A DNA stretch of 64,000 nt from Nocardioides jishulii (GCF_006007965.1 NZ_CP040748.1:1736001-1800000), one strand, 5' to 3'; shown: positions 8,968 through 17,617, numbered from the stretch's first letter. Notes: generated from the letters alone by a model not told the origin. Program-made: numbers and translations.

Positions 8968-9909
8968 TCAGAGCCTGTCTGCGCCGAACGTGTCGCAGGC
9001 CTGGAGGTCGCCCGACTCGTAGCCGCGGGTGAACCACTGCATCCGCTGCTCCGACGACCCGTGGGTCCAACCCTCGGGCTCGACCCTGCCGCCCGACCGC
9101 TTCTGGATGCGGTCGTCACCGACTGCCTTGGCCGAGTCGAGTGCCTCGGCGATGTCGCCCTCGTCGAGGTCGGCGATGATGGCGACACCGCTGACGTCGC
9201 TCGTGCCCTCGGCGGCACGGGTCCACAGCCCGGCGTAGCAGTCGGCCTGCAGCTCCAGGCGTACGGCGTCGCTCGAGGCGCCCCGCTGCGTGCGGACCCG
9301 GCCCATCGTTCCCAGCAGGTTCTGGATGTGGTGTCCGTACTCGTGGGCCAGGACGTAGGGCTCCACGAAGTCGCCACCCCGGCCGCCCAGCTGGCCCTCG
9401 AGGACGTCGGCGAAGAAGGTGGTGTCCAGGTAGATGCCCTGGTCGGCGGGACAGTAGAAGGGACCGACCTGGTGCGACGCCTGTCCGCAGCCGGTCGTGG
9501 TCGCGCCGGAGAAGGTGGACATCGTGGCGGGACGGAACGTCTCGCCACTGCGCGCGAACAGGTCGCTCCAGTAGGCGTACAAGGAGTTCTCGACCGCCAC
9601 CCGGGCGCAGTCGACGTCGTCGTTGGCGTCGGCGCCCGTACGGCAGGACGCGTAGCGATCGCTGTCAGCCATGCGCGAGCTGTCGGTGCCGGCCCCGTGG
9701 TCGAGCATCCCGCCCGGGATCCCGGAGCCGCCGTTGCCGCCGAAGAAGTTCACGGCCAGCACGAGGAGGATCACGATCACCATGCCCGCGCCTCCCCCGG
9801 CCTTGATCCCTCCGGGGATGGGGAGGCCGTTGCGCCCGCCACCCAGGCCCTGGCCACCGCGGTCCGAGAGACGGCCGGTGTCGAGGCTTGCCCTGGGGTT
9901 GAAGCGCAT
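8968..9909 (-). CDS. Neutral zinc metallopeptidase (YpfJ/KPN_02809 family)
   Basis: A 313-residue protein with a Gly-rich cytoplasmic N-terminus, one membrane segment (about 43-57) and an extracytoplasmic domain carrying the zinc site HEYGH at 189-193. The second half has a conserved Gln/Asp-rich helical region and the ending ACDTFGADRL, as in the family. The substrate is unknown. An AAGGA sequence stands before the ATG. It is divergent from the ABC-F gene. Confidence 0.88.
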   Translation of the reverse strand: MRFNPRASLDTGRLSDRGGQGLGGGRNGLPIPGGIKAGGGAGMVIVILLVLAVNFFGGNGGSGIPGGMLDHGAGTDSSRMADSDRYASCRTGADANDDVDCARVAVENSLYAYWSDLFARSGETFRPATMSTFSGATTTGCGQASHQVGPFYCPADQGIYLDTTFFADVLEGQLGGRGGDFVEPYVLAHEYGHHIQNLLGTMGRVRTQRGASSDAVRLELQADCYAGLWTRAAEGTSDVSGVAIIADLDEGDIAEALDSAKAVGDDRIQKRSGGRVEPEGWTHGSSEQRMQWFTRGYESGDLQACDTFGADRL

Positions 9910-9960
9910 GGGTCAGTCCTTCGAGGTCGGCGCCAACGGGCTTCTGGAGCCCAACCTCCG

Positions 9961-9966
9961 TAGAGT
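9961..9966 (+). promoter_or_regulatory. Candidate -10 of the ABC-F gene
   Basis: TAGAGT lies 9 nt before ATG 9976. The gap contains AGAGGGGAG, so the transcript is near-leaderless or carries a very short leader. Confidence 0.5.
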
Positions 9967-9975
9967 AGAGGGGAG

Positions 9976-11574
9976 ATGATCACAGTCCAACAGCTTGAGG
10001 TGCGCGCTGGTGCGCGACTCCTCATGGAAAACGTCAGCTTCCGTGTCGCAGCCGGGGACAAGGTCGGTCTCGTGGGCCGCAACGGTGCGGGCAAGACCAC
10101 GATGACCAAGATCCTGGCCGGTGAGGCACTGCCGGCCGCGGGGGAGGTGCACCGGAGCGGCGAGATCGGCTACCTCCCGCAGGACCCGGCCATCGGTGAC
10201 CCCGAGGTGCTCGCCCGCAACCGCATCCTCTCCGCGCGGGGTCTGGACGAGGTCTTCACGGCCATGCGCCAGGCCGAGGTCGACATGGCCAGCGACGACC
10301 CCAAGGTCCGCGACCGGGCGATGCGTCGTTACACCCGCGCCGACGCCGAGCTGCACGCCGGGGGTGGCTACGCCGCCGAGTCCGAGGCGGCCACCATCGC
10401 CGCCAGCCTGGGCATCGAGGAGCGCATCCTCGCCCAGCCGCTCAAGACCCTCAGCGGTGGCCAGCGCCGCCGCGTCGAGCTCGCGCGCATCCTCTTCTCC
10501 GGGGCCGAGACGCTCCTCCTCGACGAGCCGACCAACCACCTCGACGCCGACTCGATCGTCTGGTTGCGAGGCTTCCTCCAGCAGCACCGCGGCGGGCTGA
10601 TCGTGATCAGCCACGACAATGACCTCCTCGAGGCCACCATCAACAAGGTGCTCCACCTCGACGCCAACCGGGCCACGATCGACGTCTACAACATGGGCTG
10701 GAAGGCCTACCTCACGCAGCGCGAGACCGACGAGCGACGCCGCAAGCGCGAGCGCGCCAACGCCGAGTCGAAGGCCAAGATGCTCACCGACCAGGCGAAC
10801 CGGATGCGCGCCAAGGCGAGCAAGGCCACCGCTGCGCAGTCGATGCTCAAGCGCGCCGAGAAGATGGTCTCGGGGCTGGACGCCGAGCGCGCCCAGGACA
10901 AGGTCGCCCGGATCAAGTTCCCCGCGCCTGCCCCGTGCGGCAAGACGCCCCTCATGGCCGAGGGCCTGTCGAAGTCGTACGGCTCGCTCGAGGTCTTCAC
11001 CGACGTCGACCTCGCGATCGACAAGGGTTCGCGCGTCGTCATCCTGGGCCTCAACGGCGCCGGCAAGACCACCATGATGCGCATCCTGGCGGGCGTCGAC
11101 AAGGCCGACACGGGCACGATCATCCCCGGTCACGGCCTGAAGATCGGCTACTACGCCCAGGAGCACGAGACCCTCGACGGATCACGCACCGTGCTGCAGA
11201 ACATGCAGTCGGCGGCGCCCCAGCTCACCGACACCGACGCGCGTTCGGTGCTGGGCTCGTTCCTCTTCTCCGGCGACGACGCCCACAAGCCCGCCTCCGT
11301 GCTGTCGGGCGGCGAGAAGACCCGTCTGGCTCTCGCCAGCCTGGTCGTCTCCAGCGCCAACGTGCTCCTGCTGGACGAGCCGACCAACAACCTCGACCCG
11401 GCCTCCCGCGAAGAGGTCCTGGCGGCCATCCGGACGTACGAGGGCGCCATCATCCTCATCACCCACGACGAGGGGGCGGTGCGGGCCCTGGAGCCTGACC
11501 GCGTCCTGCTGCTGCCCGACGGCGACGAGGACCTGTGGAACGACGAGTATGCCGACCTGGTCTCCCTGGCCTGA
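9976..11574 (+). CDS. ABC-F family ATP-binding protein
   Basis: A 532-residue protein with two nucleotide-binding domains and no membrane segment. The first has Walker A GRNGAGKTT (35-43), signature LSGGQRRR and Walker B LLLDEPTNHLD. A charged linker rich in R/K/E follows. The second has LGLNGAGKTT (about 358-367), LSGGEKTR and LLLDEPTNNLD. ABC-F proteins act on the ribosome (EttA/Uup-like) and some give antibiotic protection; nothing here marks this as a resistance type. A perfect hairpin begins 6 nt after its stop. Confidence 0.93.
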   Translation: MITVQQLEVRAGARLLMENVSFRVAAGDKVGLVGRNGAGKTTMTKILAGEALPAAGEVHRSGEIGYLPQDPAIGDPEVLARNRILSARGLDEVFTAMRQAEVDMASDDPKVRDRAMRRYTRADAELHAGGGYAAESEAATIAASLGIEERILAQPLKTLSGGQRRRVELARILFSGAETLLLDEPTNHLDADSIVWLRGFLQQHRGGLIVISHDNDLLEATINKVLHLDANRATIDVYNMGWKAYLTQRETDERRRKRERANAESKAKMLTDQANRMRAKASKATAAQSMLKRAEKMVSGLDAERAQDKVARIKFPAPAPCGKTPLMAEGLSKSYGSLEVFTDVDLAIDKGSRVVILGLNGAGKTTMMRILAGVDKADTGTIIPGHGLKIGYYAQEHETLDGSRTVLQNMQSAAPQLTDTDARSVLGSFLFSGDDAHKPASVLSGGEKTRLALASLVVSSANVLLLDEPTNNLDPASREEVLAAIRTYEGAIILITHDEGAVRALEPDRVLLLPDGDEDLWNDEYADLVSLA

Positions 11575-11580
11575 TCCCAG

Positions 11581-11610
11581 ACGCATGGCTACTTGTGAGT
11601 AGCCATGCGT
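11581..11610. terminator. Perfect 12-bp hairpin after the ABC-F gene
   Basis: ACGCATGGCTAC-N6-GTAGCCATGCGT forms a perfect 12-bp stem with a 6-nt loop. There is no T tract. It may terminate the ABC-F transcript, or act as an operator because the -10 of the next gene starts 3 nt later. Confidence 0.6.
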
Positions 11611-11612
11611 TC

Positions 11613-11618
11613 TAGGAT
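11613..11618 (+). promoter_or_regulatory. -10 for leaderless enoyl-CoA hydratase mRNA
   Basis: TAGGAT, 6 nt, then ATG 11625. Confidence 0.65.
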
Positions 11619-11624
11619 GCCCGC

Positions 11625-12416
11625 ATGACTCCTGAGGAACTTGCTGCCGTCGGACTGCGCCTCGACGTGGACGGCGCCGTCGCGACCATCACCCTGGACC
11701 GTCCCGACGTGCGCAACGCGCAGACGCCCGGAATGTGGCGGGCCCTGGCCCGCGTCGGTCAGAGCCTGCCCGCCGACGTGCGCGTGGTCGTGGTCGAGGG
11801 CGAGGGGGAGCACTTCTCCAGCGGCCTCGACCGCAGCGTCCTGGACCCCCGCGGCGCTGCGGCCGGTGGGGAGTCGGTGCTCGCCCTCCTCGCGGGCAGC
11901 GACGAGACCATGGCCGACACGATCGGGGAGTACCAGGAGGGCTTCACGTTCCTGCGTGACCCGCGCTTCGTCAGCATCGCCAAGGTGCGTGGTTACGCCG
12001 TGGGCGCCGGCTTCCAGCTCGCCCTCTCCTGTGACTTCCGCCTGGTCGCGGACGACGCCAAGTTCTCGATGAAGGAGTCGGCCCTCGGCCTGGTGCCCGA
12101 CCTCACGGGAACAAAGCCGCTGGTGGAAGCGGTTGGCTACAGCAGGGCCTTGGAGATCTGCGCGACCGCACGTGTGGTGGCCGCCGACGAGGCCGTGAGG
12201 ATCGGGTTGGCGCTCTCCGCGCACCCGGCGGACGAGCTGGACGGGGCGGTGGAGACCTTGGCGACGACGCTGGTGGGAACGATGCCCGACGTCGTCGCCG
12301 AGACCAAGGCCCTCCTCCAGGGCGCGGAGCACCGGACCCTGGACGAACAACGTCAGTTGGAGCGGACGTCGCAGACGCGACGCTTCCGCGCCGTGGCAGC
12401 CGCGATGGGCGGCTGA
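11625..12416 (+). CDS. Enoyl-CoA hydratase/isomerase family protein
   Basis: A 263-residue crotonase-fold protein. The oxyanion-hole segments are EGEHFSSGLDR and GYAVGAGFQLALSCDF, and the second catalytic region KESALGLVPDLTGT keeps a glutamate. The substrate cannot be assigned from sequence; no beta-oxidation partners are adjacent. The stop is 9 nt before the ABC exporter, which it may share a transcript with. Confidence 0.85.
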   Translation: MTPEELAAVGLRLDVDGAVATITLDRPDVRNAQTPGMWRALARVGQSLPADVRVVVVEGEGEHFSSGLDRSVLDPRGAAAGGESVLALLAGSDETMADTIGEYQEGFTFLRDPRFVSIAKVRGYAVGAGFQLALSCDFRLVADDAKFSMKESALGLVPDLTGTKPLVEAVGYSRALEICATARVVAADEAVRIGLALSAHPADELDGAVETLATTLVGTMPDVVAETKALLQGAEHRTLDEQRQLERTSQTRRFRAVAAAMGG

Positions 12417-12427
12417 GAGGAAGTGCC

Positions 12428-14332
12428 ATGTCGATGATGGGTCCCGGCGGGGGATGGCCCGCGATGCGTCACATGAGGGCCGACCGGTCCGTCGTCGACA
12501 CACACCTCGAGCGTCACACCCTGCGACGGGTGCTCAGCTTCGCCCGTCCGCACCGACGCCTCATCGCCTGGTTCCTGGGCCTCACCGTCGTCGACGCCGC
12601 CCTGGTCGTCGTGCCGCCGTTGCTGCTGCAGCGCATCATCGACGACGGCGTGGCCACCGGCGACACCTCGCTCGTGGCGTGGCTGGCGGGCGGAGTGGCA
12701 GCGGTGGCGCTCCTGGGCGCGTTCTTCACCGTGGTCAACGGGTGGTTCTCCAGCCGGATCGGTGAGGGCCTCATCTTCGACCTGCGTACCCAGGTCTTCG
12801 CCCACGTGCAGCGCCAGTCGCTCGCCTTCTTCACCCGTACCCAGACCGGCGCGCTCGTCAGCCGGCTCAACAACGACGTGATCGGCGCCCAGCGTGCCTT
12901 CACCTCGACGCTCCAAGGCACCGTCTCCAACGTCATCTCTGCCTTGGTCGTCGGCGTCACCATGCTCTTCCTGAGCTGGCAGGTCACCCTCCTGTGCCTC
13001 CTGCTCTTCCCCCTCCTGCTGGTGGCCTCGCGTCTGGTGGGCACCCGGCTCGCCGGGCTCGCGCGCACGCAGATGGACGGCAACGCCGACCTCGGCAACG
13101 CCATGACCGAGCGGTTCCAGGTGGGCGGAGCCATGCTGCTGAAGCTCTTCGGACGACGCGCGGAGGAGGACGCTCTCTACGCCTCCAAGGCGGCGGTGGT
13201 CCGGGACCTCGGCATCCAGATCTCCCTGCTGACCCGCTTCTTCATGGCGGCCATGAGCCTGGTCCCGGCGTTGGCGACCGCCCTGGTCTACGGCCTGGGT
13301 GGCGTGATGGCCATCCGGGGCGACCTCTCGGTCGGCACGGTGGTGGCCCTCGGCGTCCTCCTCACGCGCTTGCTCGGGCCGCTCCAGGCCCTCTCCAACG
13401 TGCGCATCGACGTGATGACCGCGCTGGTCTCCTTCGACCGAGTCTTCGAGATCCTCGACCTCCCCTCGCTGATCCAGGAGCGGCCGGACGCCGTCAAGCT
13501 GGCGCCCGGTCCTACGTCGTTGGAGTTCCGCGACGTCCACTTCGGCTACCCGCGCGCCGACGAGGTCTCCCTGGCCTCCTTGGAGGGGGTCGCGCGCAAG
13601 GAGAGCCGCGACTCCGGCGAGGTGCTCCACGGAGTCTCCTTCACGGCGGAGCCGGGGCAGATGATCGCGCTGGTCGGTCCGTCCGGCGCCGGCAAGTCGA
13701 CGATGACGCACCTCGTGGCCCGGCTGTACGACGTCACCAGCGGCAGCGTGCTCGTCGGAGGGCACGACGTACGCGACGTCGACCTGGAGTCGCTCGAGTC
13801 GGTCGTGGGATACGTGACCCAGGACGCGCACATGTTCCACGACACCATCCGCGCCAACCTCCTCTACGCCCGCCCCGGCGCCTCCGAGGCCGACATCTGG
13901 GCTGCGCTGGAGGCGGGACACGTGGCGGGACTCGTACGCTCGCTCCCCGACGGCCTCGACACCGTCGTGGGTGACCGTGGCTACCGGCTCTCGGGAGGAG
14001 AGCGTCAACGCCTGGCGATTGCCCGGCTGCTGCTGAAGGCGCCCGCCGTGGTCGTCCTCGACGAGGCCACCGCCCACCTCGACAGCGAGTCCGAGCTGGC
14101 AGTGCAGCGGGCCCTGGACAGCGCCCTCGCCGGGCGTACGTCGCTGGTGATCGCCCACCGCCTGTCCACCGTGCGCGGCGCTGACCAGATCCTGGTCCTG
14201 GACCAGGGTCGGGTGGTCGAGCGCGGCACCCACGCCGAGCTGCTGGCGCGCGGTGGCCTGTACGCAGACCTCCACCGCACCCAGTTCTCGGACGGCGACG
14301 CGCGAGCGGAGTCGGTCACCACCCTGGGCTGA
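12428..14332 (+). CDS. ABC transporter, fused permease and ATPase
   Basis: A 634-residue half-transporter of the multidrug/lipid exporter type. Six membrane segments occupy about residues 38-330. The ATPase domain follows, with Walker A GPSGAGKST (about 417-425), signature LSGGERQRLAIARLL and Walker B VVVLDEATAHLD, then the H-loop VIAHRLSTVRGADQIL. It probably works as a homodimer, since no second half-transporter is adjacent. GAGAGGAAG precedes ATG 12428. The substrate is unknown. Confidence 0.92.
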   Translation: MSMMGPGGGWPAMRHMRADRSVVDTHLERHTLRRVLSFARPHRRLIAWFLGLTVVDAALVVVPPLLLQRIIDDGVATGDTSLVAWLAGGVAAVALLGAFFTVVNGWFSSRIGEGLIFDLRTQVFAHVQRQSLAFFTRTQTGALVSRLNNDVIGAQRAFTSTLQGTVSNVISALVVGVTMLFLSWQVTLLCLLLFPLLLVASRLVGTRLAGLARTQMDGNADLGNAMTERFQVGGAMLLKLFGRRAEEDALYASKAAVVRDLGIQISLLTRFFMAAMSLVPALATALVYGLGGVMAIRGDLSVGTVVALGVLLTRLLGPLQALSNVRIDVMTALVSFDRVFEILDLPSLIQERPDAVKLAPGPTSLEFRDVHFGYPRADEVSLASLEGVARKESRDSGEVLHGVSFTAEPGQMIALVGPSGAGKSTMTHLVARLYDVTSGSVLVGGHDVRDVDLESLESVVGYVTQDAHMFHDTIRANLLYARPGASEADIWAALEAGHVAGLVRSLPDGLDTVVGDRGYRLSGGERQRLAIARLLLKAPAVVVLDEATAHLDSESELAVQRALDSALAGRTSLVIAHRLSTVRGADQILVLDQGRVVERGTHAELLARGGLYADLHRTQFSDGDARAESVTTLG

Positions 14333-14391
14333 GCGGCCGGCAGCTGGGTTGAGCGCGTCGGCACCTCGAGCTGAGCGGACGTCCCCTGGGA

Positions 14392-14397
14392 TAGGTT
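14392..14397 (+). promoter_or_regulatory. -10 for leaderless SDR mRNA
   Basis: TAGGTT, 6 nt, then ATG 14404. Confidence 0.6.
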
Positions 14398-14403
14398 CGG
14401 CCC

Positions 14404-15162
14404 ATGGACCTGCACGTCGCTGACCGTGTCTACCTGCTCACCGGCGCCAGCAAGGGGCTCGGGCGGGCGACCGCCGAGGCGCTCCTGGCCGACGGCGCCC
14501 GCGTCGTCGTCTCCGGCCGCGACGCCGAGGCCCTGTCCGCCTTCGCCTCGGCACACCCCGCGTCGCACGTGGAGACCATGGTGGCCGACAACGGTGACCC
14601 GGCGACGCCCCAGCTGCTCGTCGATCGTGCGCTCGAGCGGTGGGGACGCCTCGACGGGCTGCTGATCAGCGTCGGTGGGCCTCCGGCCGGCCGCGCCCAC
14701 GAGATGAGCGACGACGCGTGGCGGGGGGCTTTCGAGTCCGTGTTCCTGGGCGCCGTACGCCTGGCCCGCACGGCCGCGGCCCAGCTCGGCGAGGGCGGCT
14801 CCATTGCTTTCGTGCTGTCGACGAGCGTGAAGGCGCCAGTGTCAGGACTCGGTATCTCCAACGGGTTGCGGCCCGGCCTGGCGGCGGTGGCCAAGGAGAT
14901 GGCCGACGAGTTCGGCCCGCGGGGCATCCGGGTCAACACCCTGCTGCCGGGACGCATCGACACCGACCGGGTGCGCGAGCTCGACGCCGGTTCCGGCGAC
15001 CCCGAGGCGACCAGGGCGGCGTGGGCGGAGCGGATCCCGCTGGGGCGCTACGGACGACCTGAGGAGTTCGGCGCGGTGGCTGCCTTCCTCCTCTCGCCCC
15101 GGGCGTCATTCCTGACCGGGATCGCCGTGCCCGTCGACGGCGGGCTGCTGCGCAGCATCTGA
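14404..15162 (+). CDS. SDR family oxidoreductase lacking the YxxxK motif
   Basis: A 252-residue Rossmann-fold protein with the cofactor motif TGASKGLG at 13-20. The serine region VLSTSVKAP is kept, but the normal Tyr-x-x-x-Lys is replaced by S152-N-G-L-R156 (ISNGLRPG). A divergent SDR subfamily shares this SNxxR form. Whether it catalyses an ordinary dehydrogenase reaction is therefore uncertain. The C-terminal ending FLTGIAVPVDGGLLRSI is typical. Its last 57 nt overlap the end of the convergent SURF1 gene. Confidence 0.85.
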   Translation: MDLHVADRVYLLTGASKGLGRATAEALLADGARVVVSGRDAEALSAFASAHPASHVETMVADNGDPATPQLLVDRALERWGRLDGLLISVGGPPAGRAHEMSDDAWRGAFESVFLGAVRLARTAAAQLGEGGSIAFVLSTSVKAPVSGLGISNGLRPGLAAVAKEMADEFGPRGIRVNTLLPGRIDTDRVRELDAGSGDPEATRAAWAERIPLGRYGRPEEFGAVAAFLLSPRASFLTGIAVPVDGGLLRSI

Positions 15163-15894
15163 CGCCTTGCGGCGGTCGCGCCACTCGTCGTACAGCAGGT
15201 AGAAGAAGCCGAAGATGGCCAGGCCACCGAAGAACCACCACTGGAGCCCGTAGAAGAAGTGCGGGCCTTCGTCCAGCTCCGGCTCGGCCGGGAGGGTGAG
15301 CGGTTCCTCCGCCTCGGGCGTCTCCTCCACGAGCTCGACGAAGCCGCCCAGGGTCTCGTGGTCGATGGCGTCGCCGATCTCCACGCTCGAGATGGCCCGC
15401 GTGCTCTGGTCCGTCACCTTCGTGGCGTCGCCGGTCGCATCGGCGCGCACCCGCCCGACGACCTCGACGGTGCCGCTCGGGGGCGCGGGGACGTCGGTCG
15501 GCACCTCGCCCCGGTTCTGCGTGGGCCACCAGCCACGGTCCACCAGGACGGTGGTGCCGTTCGCCAGCTCCAGGGGCACCACCACCTGGACGCCCGAACG
15601 CTGCTTGTTGGTCCGGTAGCGCACGTAGACGGTGTCCTCGACGTCGTACTGCCCGGTGGCCCTCACCGTGGTCCACTCGTCCTCGCTCGTCACCTGGCGT
15701 CCAGGAGCCAGGAGCTCCTCCACGGGGACCGGGTCCTTGGCCTCGTTGCGCTCGATGATCGCGTTGCGCTCCTTGCGGTCATCGAGACGACTGAACTGCC
15801 ACTGCCCCAACTCCCACGCGAGCCAGGAGAGCAGGGCCACGACCACGAGGAAAAGTCCCCATCGTCGGCTGACGAGAAAGCCAAGACGGTGCAC
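15106..15894 (-). CDS. SURF1 family protein
   Basis: A 262-residue protein with the SURF1 layout: an N-terminal membrane helix (about 12-30), a large periplasmic-side domain with VLVDRGWWPTQNRG, and a second helix near the C-terminus (about 215-235, FFYGLQWWFFGGLAIFGFF). SURF1 assists assembly of the haem a3/CuB site of cytochrome c oxidase. The tail overlaps the SDR gene by 57 nt on the other strand. No oxidase genes are in the window. Confidence 0.92.
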   Translation of the reverse strand: MHRLGFLVSRRWGLFLVVVALLSWLAWELGQWQFSRLDDRKERNAIIERNEAKDPVPVEELLAPGRQVTSEDEWTTVRATGQYDVEDTVYVRYRTNKQRSGVQVVVPLELANGTTVLVDRGWWPTQNRGEVPTDVPAPPSGTVEVVGRVRADATGDATKVTDQSTRAISSVEIGDAIDHETLGGFVELVEETPEAEEPLTLPAEPELDEGPHFFYGLQWWFFGGLAIFGFFYLLYDEWRDRRKASDAAQQPAVDGHGDPGQE

Positions 15895-15900
15895 GTCACG

Positions 15901-15906
15901 AGGTTA
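15901..15906 (-). promoter_or_regulatory. -10 for leaderless SURF1 mRNA
   Basis: TAACCT on the minus strand, 6 nt, then GTG at 15894. Confidence 0.6.
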
Positions 15907-15937
15907 TCCGGCAGGGCCAACGCGCCCGTGGCGGGCC

Positions 15938-15943
15938 TATGCT
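15938..15943 (+). promoter_or_regulatory. -10 for leaderless moaA mRNA
   Basis: TATGCT, 6 nt, then ATG 15950. It selects this start over the longer upstream frame. Confidence 0.6.
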
Positions 15944-15949
15944 GGATCC

Positions 15950-16939
15950 ATGGGTGAACTGCGGGACCGGCACGGGCGCATCGCCACGGACCTGCGCGTC
16001 TCCCTGACCGATCGGTGCAACCTGCGGTGCACCTACTGCATGCCGGCGGAGGGCTTGGACTGGCTCCCCGCCGAGGAGCAGCTCACCGACGACGAGGTCG
16101 TGCGTCTGGTACGTCTGGGGGTGGAGCGTCTCGGCATCCGCGAGGTCCGATTCACCGGCGGCGAGCCGTTGTTGCGCCGTGGGCTCGTCGACATCGTGCG
16201 CCGGTGCGCAGAAGAGGTCGACGCCGAGTTCTCCCTGACCACCAACGGGCTGGGCCTGAAGCGTTCCGCGTCCGCCCTGGCGGCGGCCGGTCTGGGCCGC
16301 GTCAACGTCAGCCTCGACACCGTGCGTCCGGAGACCTTCACCCGACTGACCCTGCGCCACCGCCTCGATGACGTCGTGGCCGGTCTGGCGGCTGCCCACG
16401 AGGCGGGCATGCGCCCCGTCAAGGTCAACGCCGTGCTCCTGCGTGGCGTCAACGACCGGGAGGCGCCCGAGCTGCTCGCCTGGTGCCTGGAGCGCGGCTA
16501 CGAGCTCCGCTTCATCGAGCAGATGCCGCTCGATGCCCAGCACGGCTGGCGGCGCAGTGAGATGGTCACGGCCGAGGAGATCCGCACCCTGCTGGCCGAG
16601 CACCACACCCTCACTCCGGTGGCCGAGCCGCGCGGCAGCGCCCCCGCCCAGCTCTACGACGTCGACGGGGGACCGGGGACGGTGGGCGTCATCGCGTCGG
16701 TGACGGAGTCCTTCTGCGGCGACTGCGACCGCGTACGCCTCACCGCCGACGGCCAGGTGCGCAACTGTCTCTTCAGCACCGACGAGTCGGACCTCCGCTC
16801 GGCGATGCGCGCAGGCGTCGGTGACGACGACCTGGTGGAGCGGTGGAAGGCGGCCGTGGCGGTGAAGCTGCCGGGCCACGGGATCGACGACCCCACCTTC
16901 CTCCAACCCCCGCGGCCCATGTCGGCCATCGGCGGTTGA
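15950..16939 (+). CDS. moaA: GTP 3',8-cyclase MoaA
   Basis: A 329-residue radical-SAM enzyme for the first step of molybdenum cofactor synthesis. The N-terminal cluster ligands are C23, C27 and C30 (CNLRCTYC). A second cluster is held by SFCGDCDRVR and the later Cys in VRNCLF. The C-terminal double glycine (SAIGG), needed for activity in MoaA, is present. No other mo genes are in the window, so the rest of the pathway is elsewhere. Confidence 0.95.
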   Translation: MGELRDRHGRIATDLRVSLTDRCNLRCTYCMPAEGLDWLPAEEQLTDDEVVRLVRLGVERLGIREVRFTGGEPLLRRGLVDIVRRCAEEVDAEFSLTTNGLGLKRSASALAAAGLGRVNVSLDTVRPETFTRLTLRHRLDDVVAGLAAAHEAGMRPVKVNAVLLRGVNDREAPELLAWCLERGYELRFIEQMPLDAQHGWRRSEMVTAEEIRTLLAEHHTLTPVAEPRGSAPAQLYDVDGGPGTVGVIASVTESFCGDCDRVRLTADGQVRNCLFSTDESDLRSAMRAGVGDDDLVERWKAAVAVKLPGHGIDDPTFLQPPRPMSAIGG

Positions 16940-16963
16940 GACACACCCCGGCTGGTCCTCACG

Positions 16964-17200
16964 TCACGGATGCGGCGTGACGTCCTTGAGGAAGTTGCGC
17001 GCGCGCAGGAAGTCACCCAGCGACTCCCGGTGATCGTCGCAGGCCAGCCACACCTTGCGCCGCTCCGGCGTGTGCACCTTCGGGTTGTTCCACGCGAGGG
17101 CGTGCGCCGCCGTCGCCGAGCAGCCCTTCGCGGAGCAGATGTCGTCCGTGGCACTCGGCCGGGGGACGGTGCCCTCGGGGGCGCTGTCGTCGGTGCTCAC
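16964..17200 (-). CDS. Small conserved actinobacterial Cys/His protein
   Basis: 78 residues. It carries CSAKGCSATAAHALAWNN and WLACDDHRESLGDFL, so C-x4-C, a further Cys and histidines could form a zinc site (inference). No function is known to me. Its start overlaps the DUF3099 stop by 4 nt (17197-17200), so the two are translated together from the same promoter. Confidence 0.75.
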   Translation of the reverse strand: MSTDDSAPEGTVPRPSATDDICSAKGCSATAAHALAWNNPKVHTPERRKVWLACDDHRESLGDFLRARNFLKDVTPHP

Positions 17201-17544
17201 TCGAGGTCCTCGTGTCGTTCGGCAGGTTTCTCGCCCAGGCCGGGCGCCGTGGAAGGACCCTCCAGCTGGGGGTCCGTGATCAGGGGCCGCATCTCGTGCG
17301 CATCGTTGCGGAAGTCCGTGGCGTTGGCCATCACCACTGCGACGTAGGGCAGCAGCACGGCGCCGGCGATGAGCACCCAGCGCAGGATCCCCGGGCCCAC
17401 GAGCACCGCGGCCGCGAAGCAGGCGACGCGGATCGACATGGAGATCAGGTAGCCGCGGACGCGGCCATCGATCTCTTCACTACGGTTCGCCCCGGCGGAG
17501 GTGATGCGGATCGCTTCACCGTCCCGGGCCCTGCGACGCGGCAT
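17197..17544 (-). CDS. DUF3099 family membrane protein
   Basis: A 115-residue protein with a basic N-terminus, the family stretch ITSAGANRSEEIDGR and two membrane segments (about 31-46 and 50-67). The function of DUF3099 is unknown. The start is fixed by the -10 at 17551-17556. It is the first gene of a two-gene unit with the small Cys/His protein and is divergent from fabG. Confidence 0.8.
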   Translation of the reverse strand: MPRRRARDGEAIRITSAGANRSEEIDGRVRGYLISMSIRVACFAAAVLVGPGILRWVLIAGAVLLPYVAVVMANATDFRNDAHEMRPLITDPQLEGPSTAPGLGEKPAERHEDLE

Positions 17545-17550
17545 GTGTCC

Positions 17551-17556
17551 AGCATA
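17551..17556 (-). promoter_or_regulatory. -10 for leaderless DUF3099 mRNA
   Basis: TATGCT on the minus strand, 6 nt, then ATG at 17544. Confidence 0.6.
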
Positions 17557-17595
17557 CGTGGGGCTCGTCACGAGGCCTTTTTCGTGTACTGCGCG

Positions 17596-17606
17596 GTAAT
17601 CATTAC
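17596..17606. promoter_or_regulatory. Palindrome at the fabG promoter
   Basis: GTAAT-C-ATTAC is perfect over 11 bp. It overlaps the fabG -10 (TACGGT, 17604-17609; 8 nt before GTG 17618), so a protein bound here could block transcription. Confidence 0.4.
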
Positions 17607-17617
17607 GGTCAGGACGC

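Noticed and set aside
9976..11574. Antibiotic-resistance ABC-F protein
   Set aside because: No resistance-type extension or regulatory leader is visible. Its features fit housekeeping EttA/Uup-like ABC-F proteins.
14331..14391. Degenerate repeats of GCTGAGCGG after the ABC exporter
   Set aside because: Spacing and sequence of the three copies vary too much to call a true repeat.
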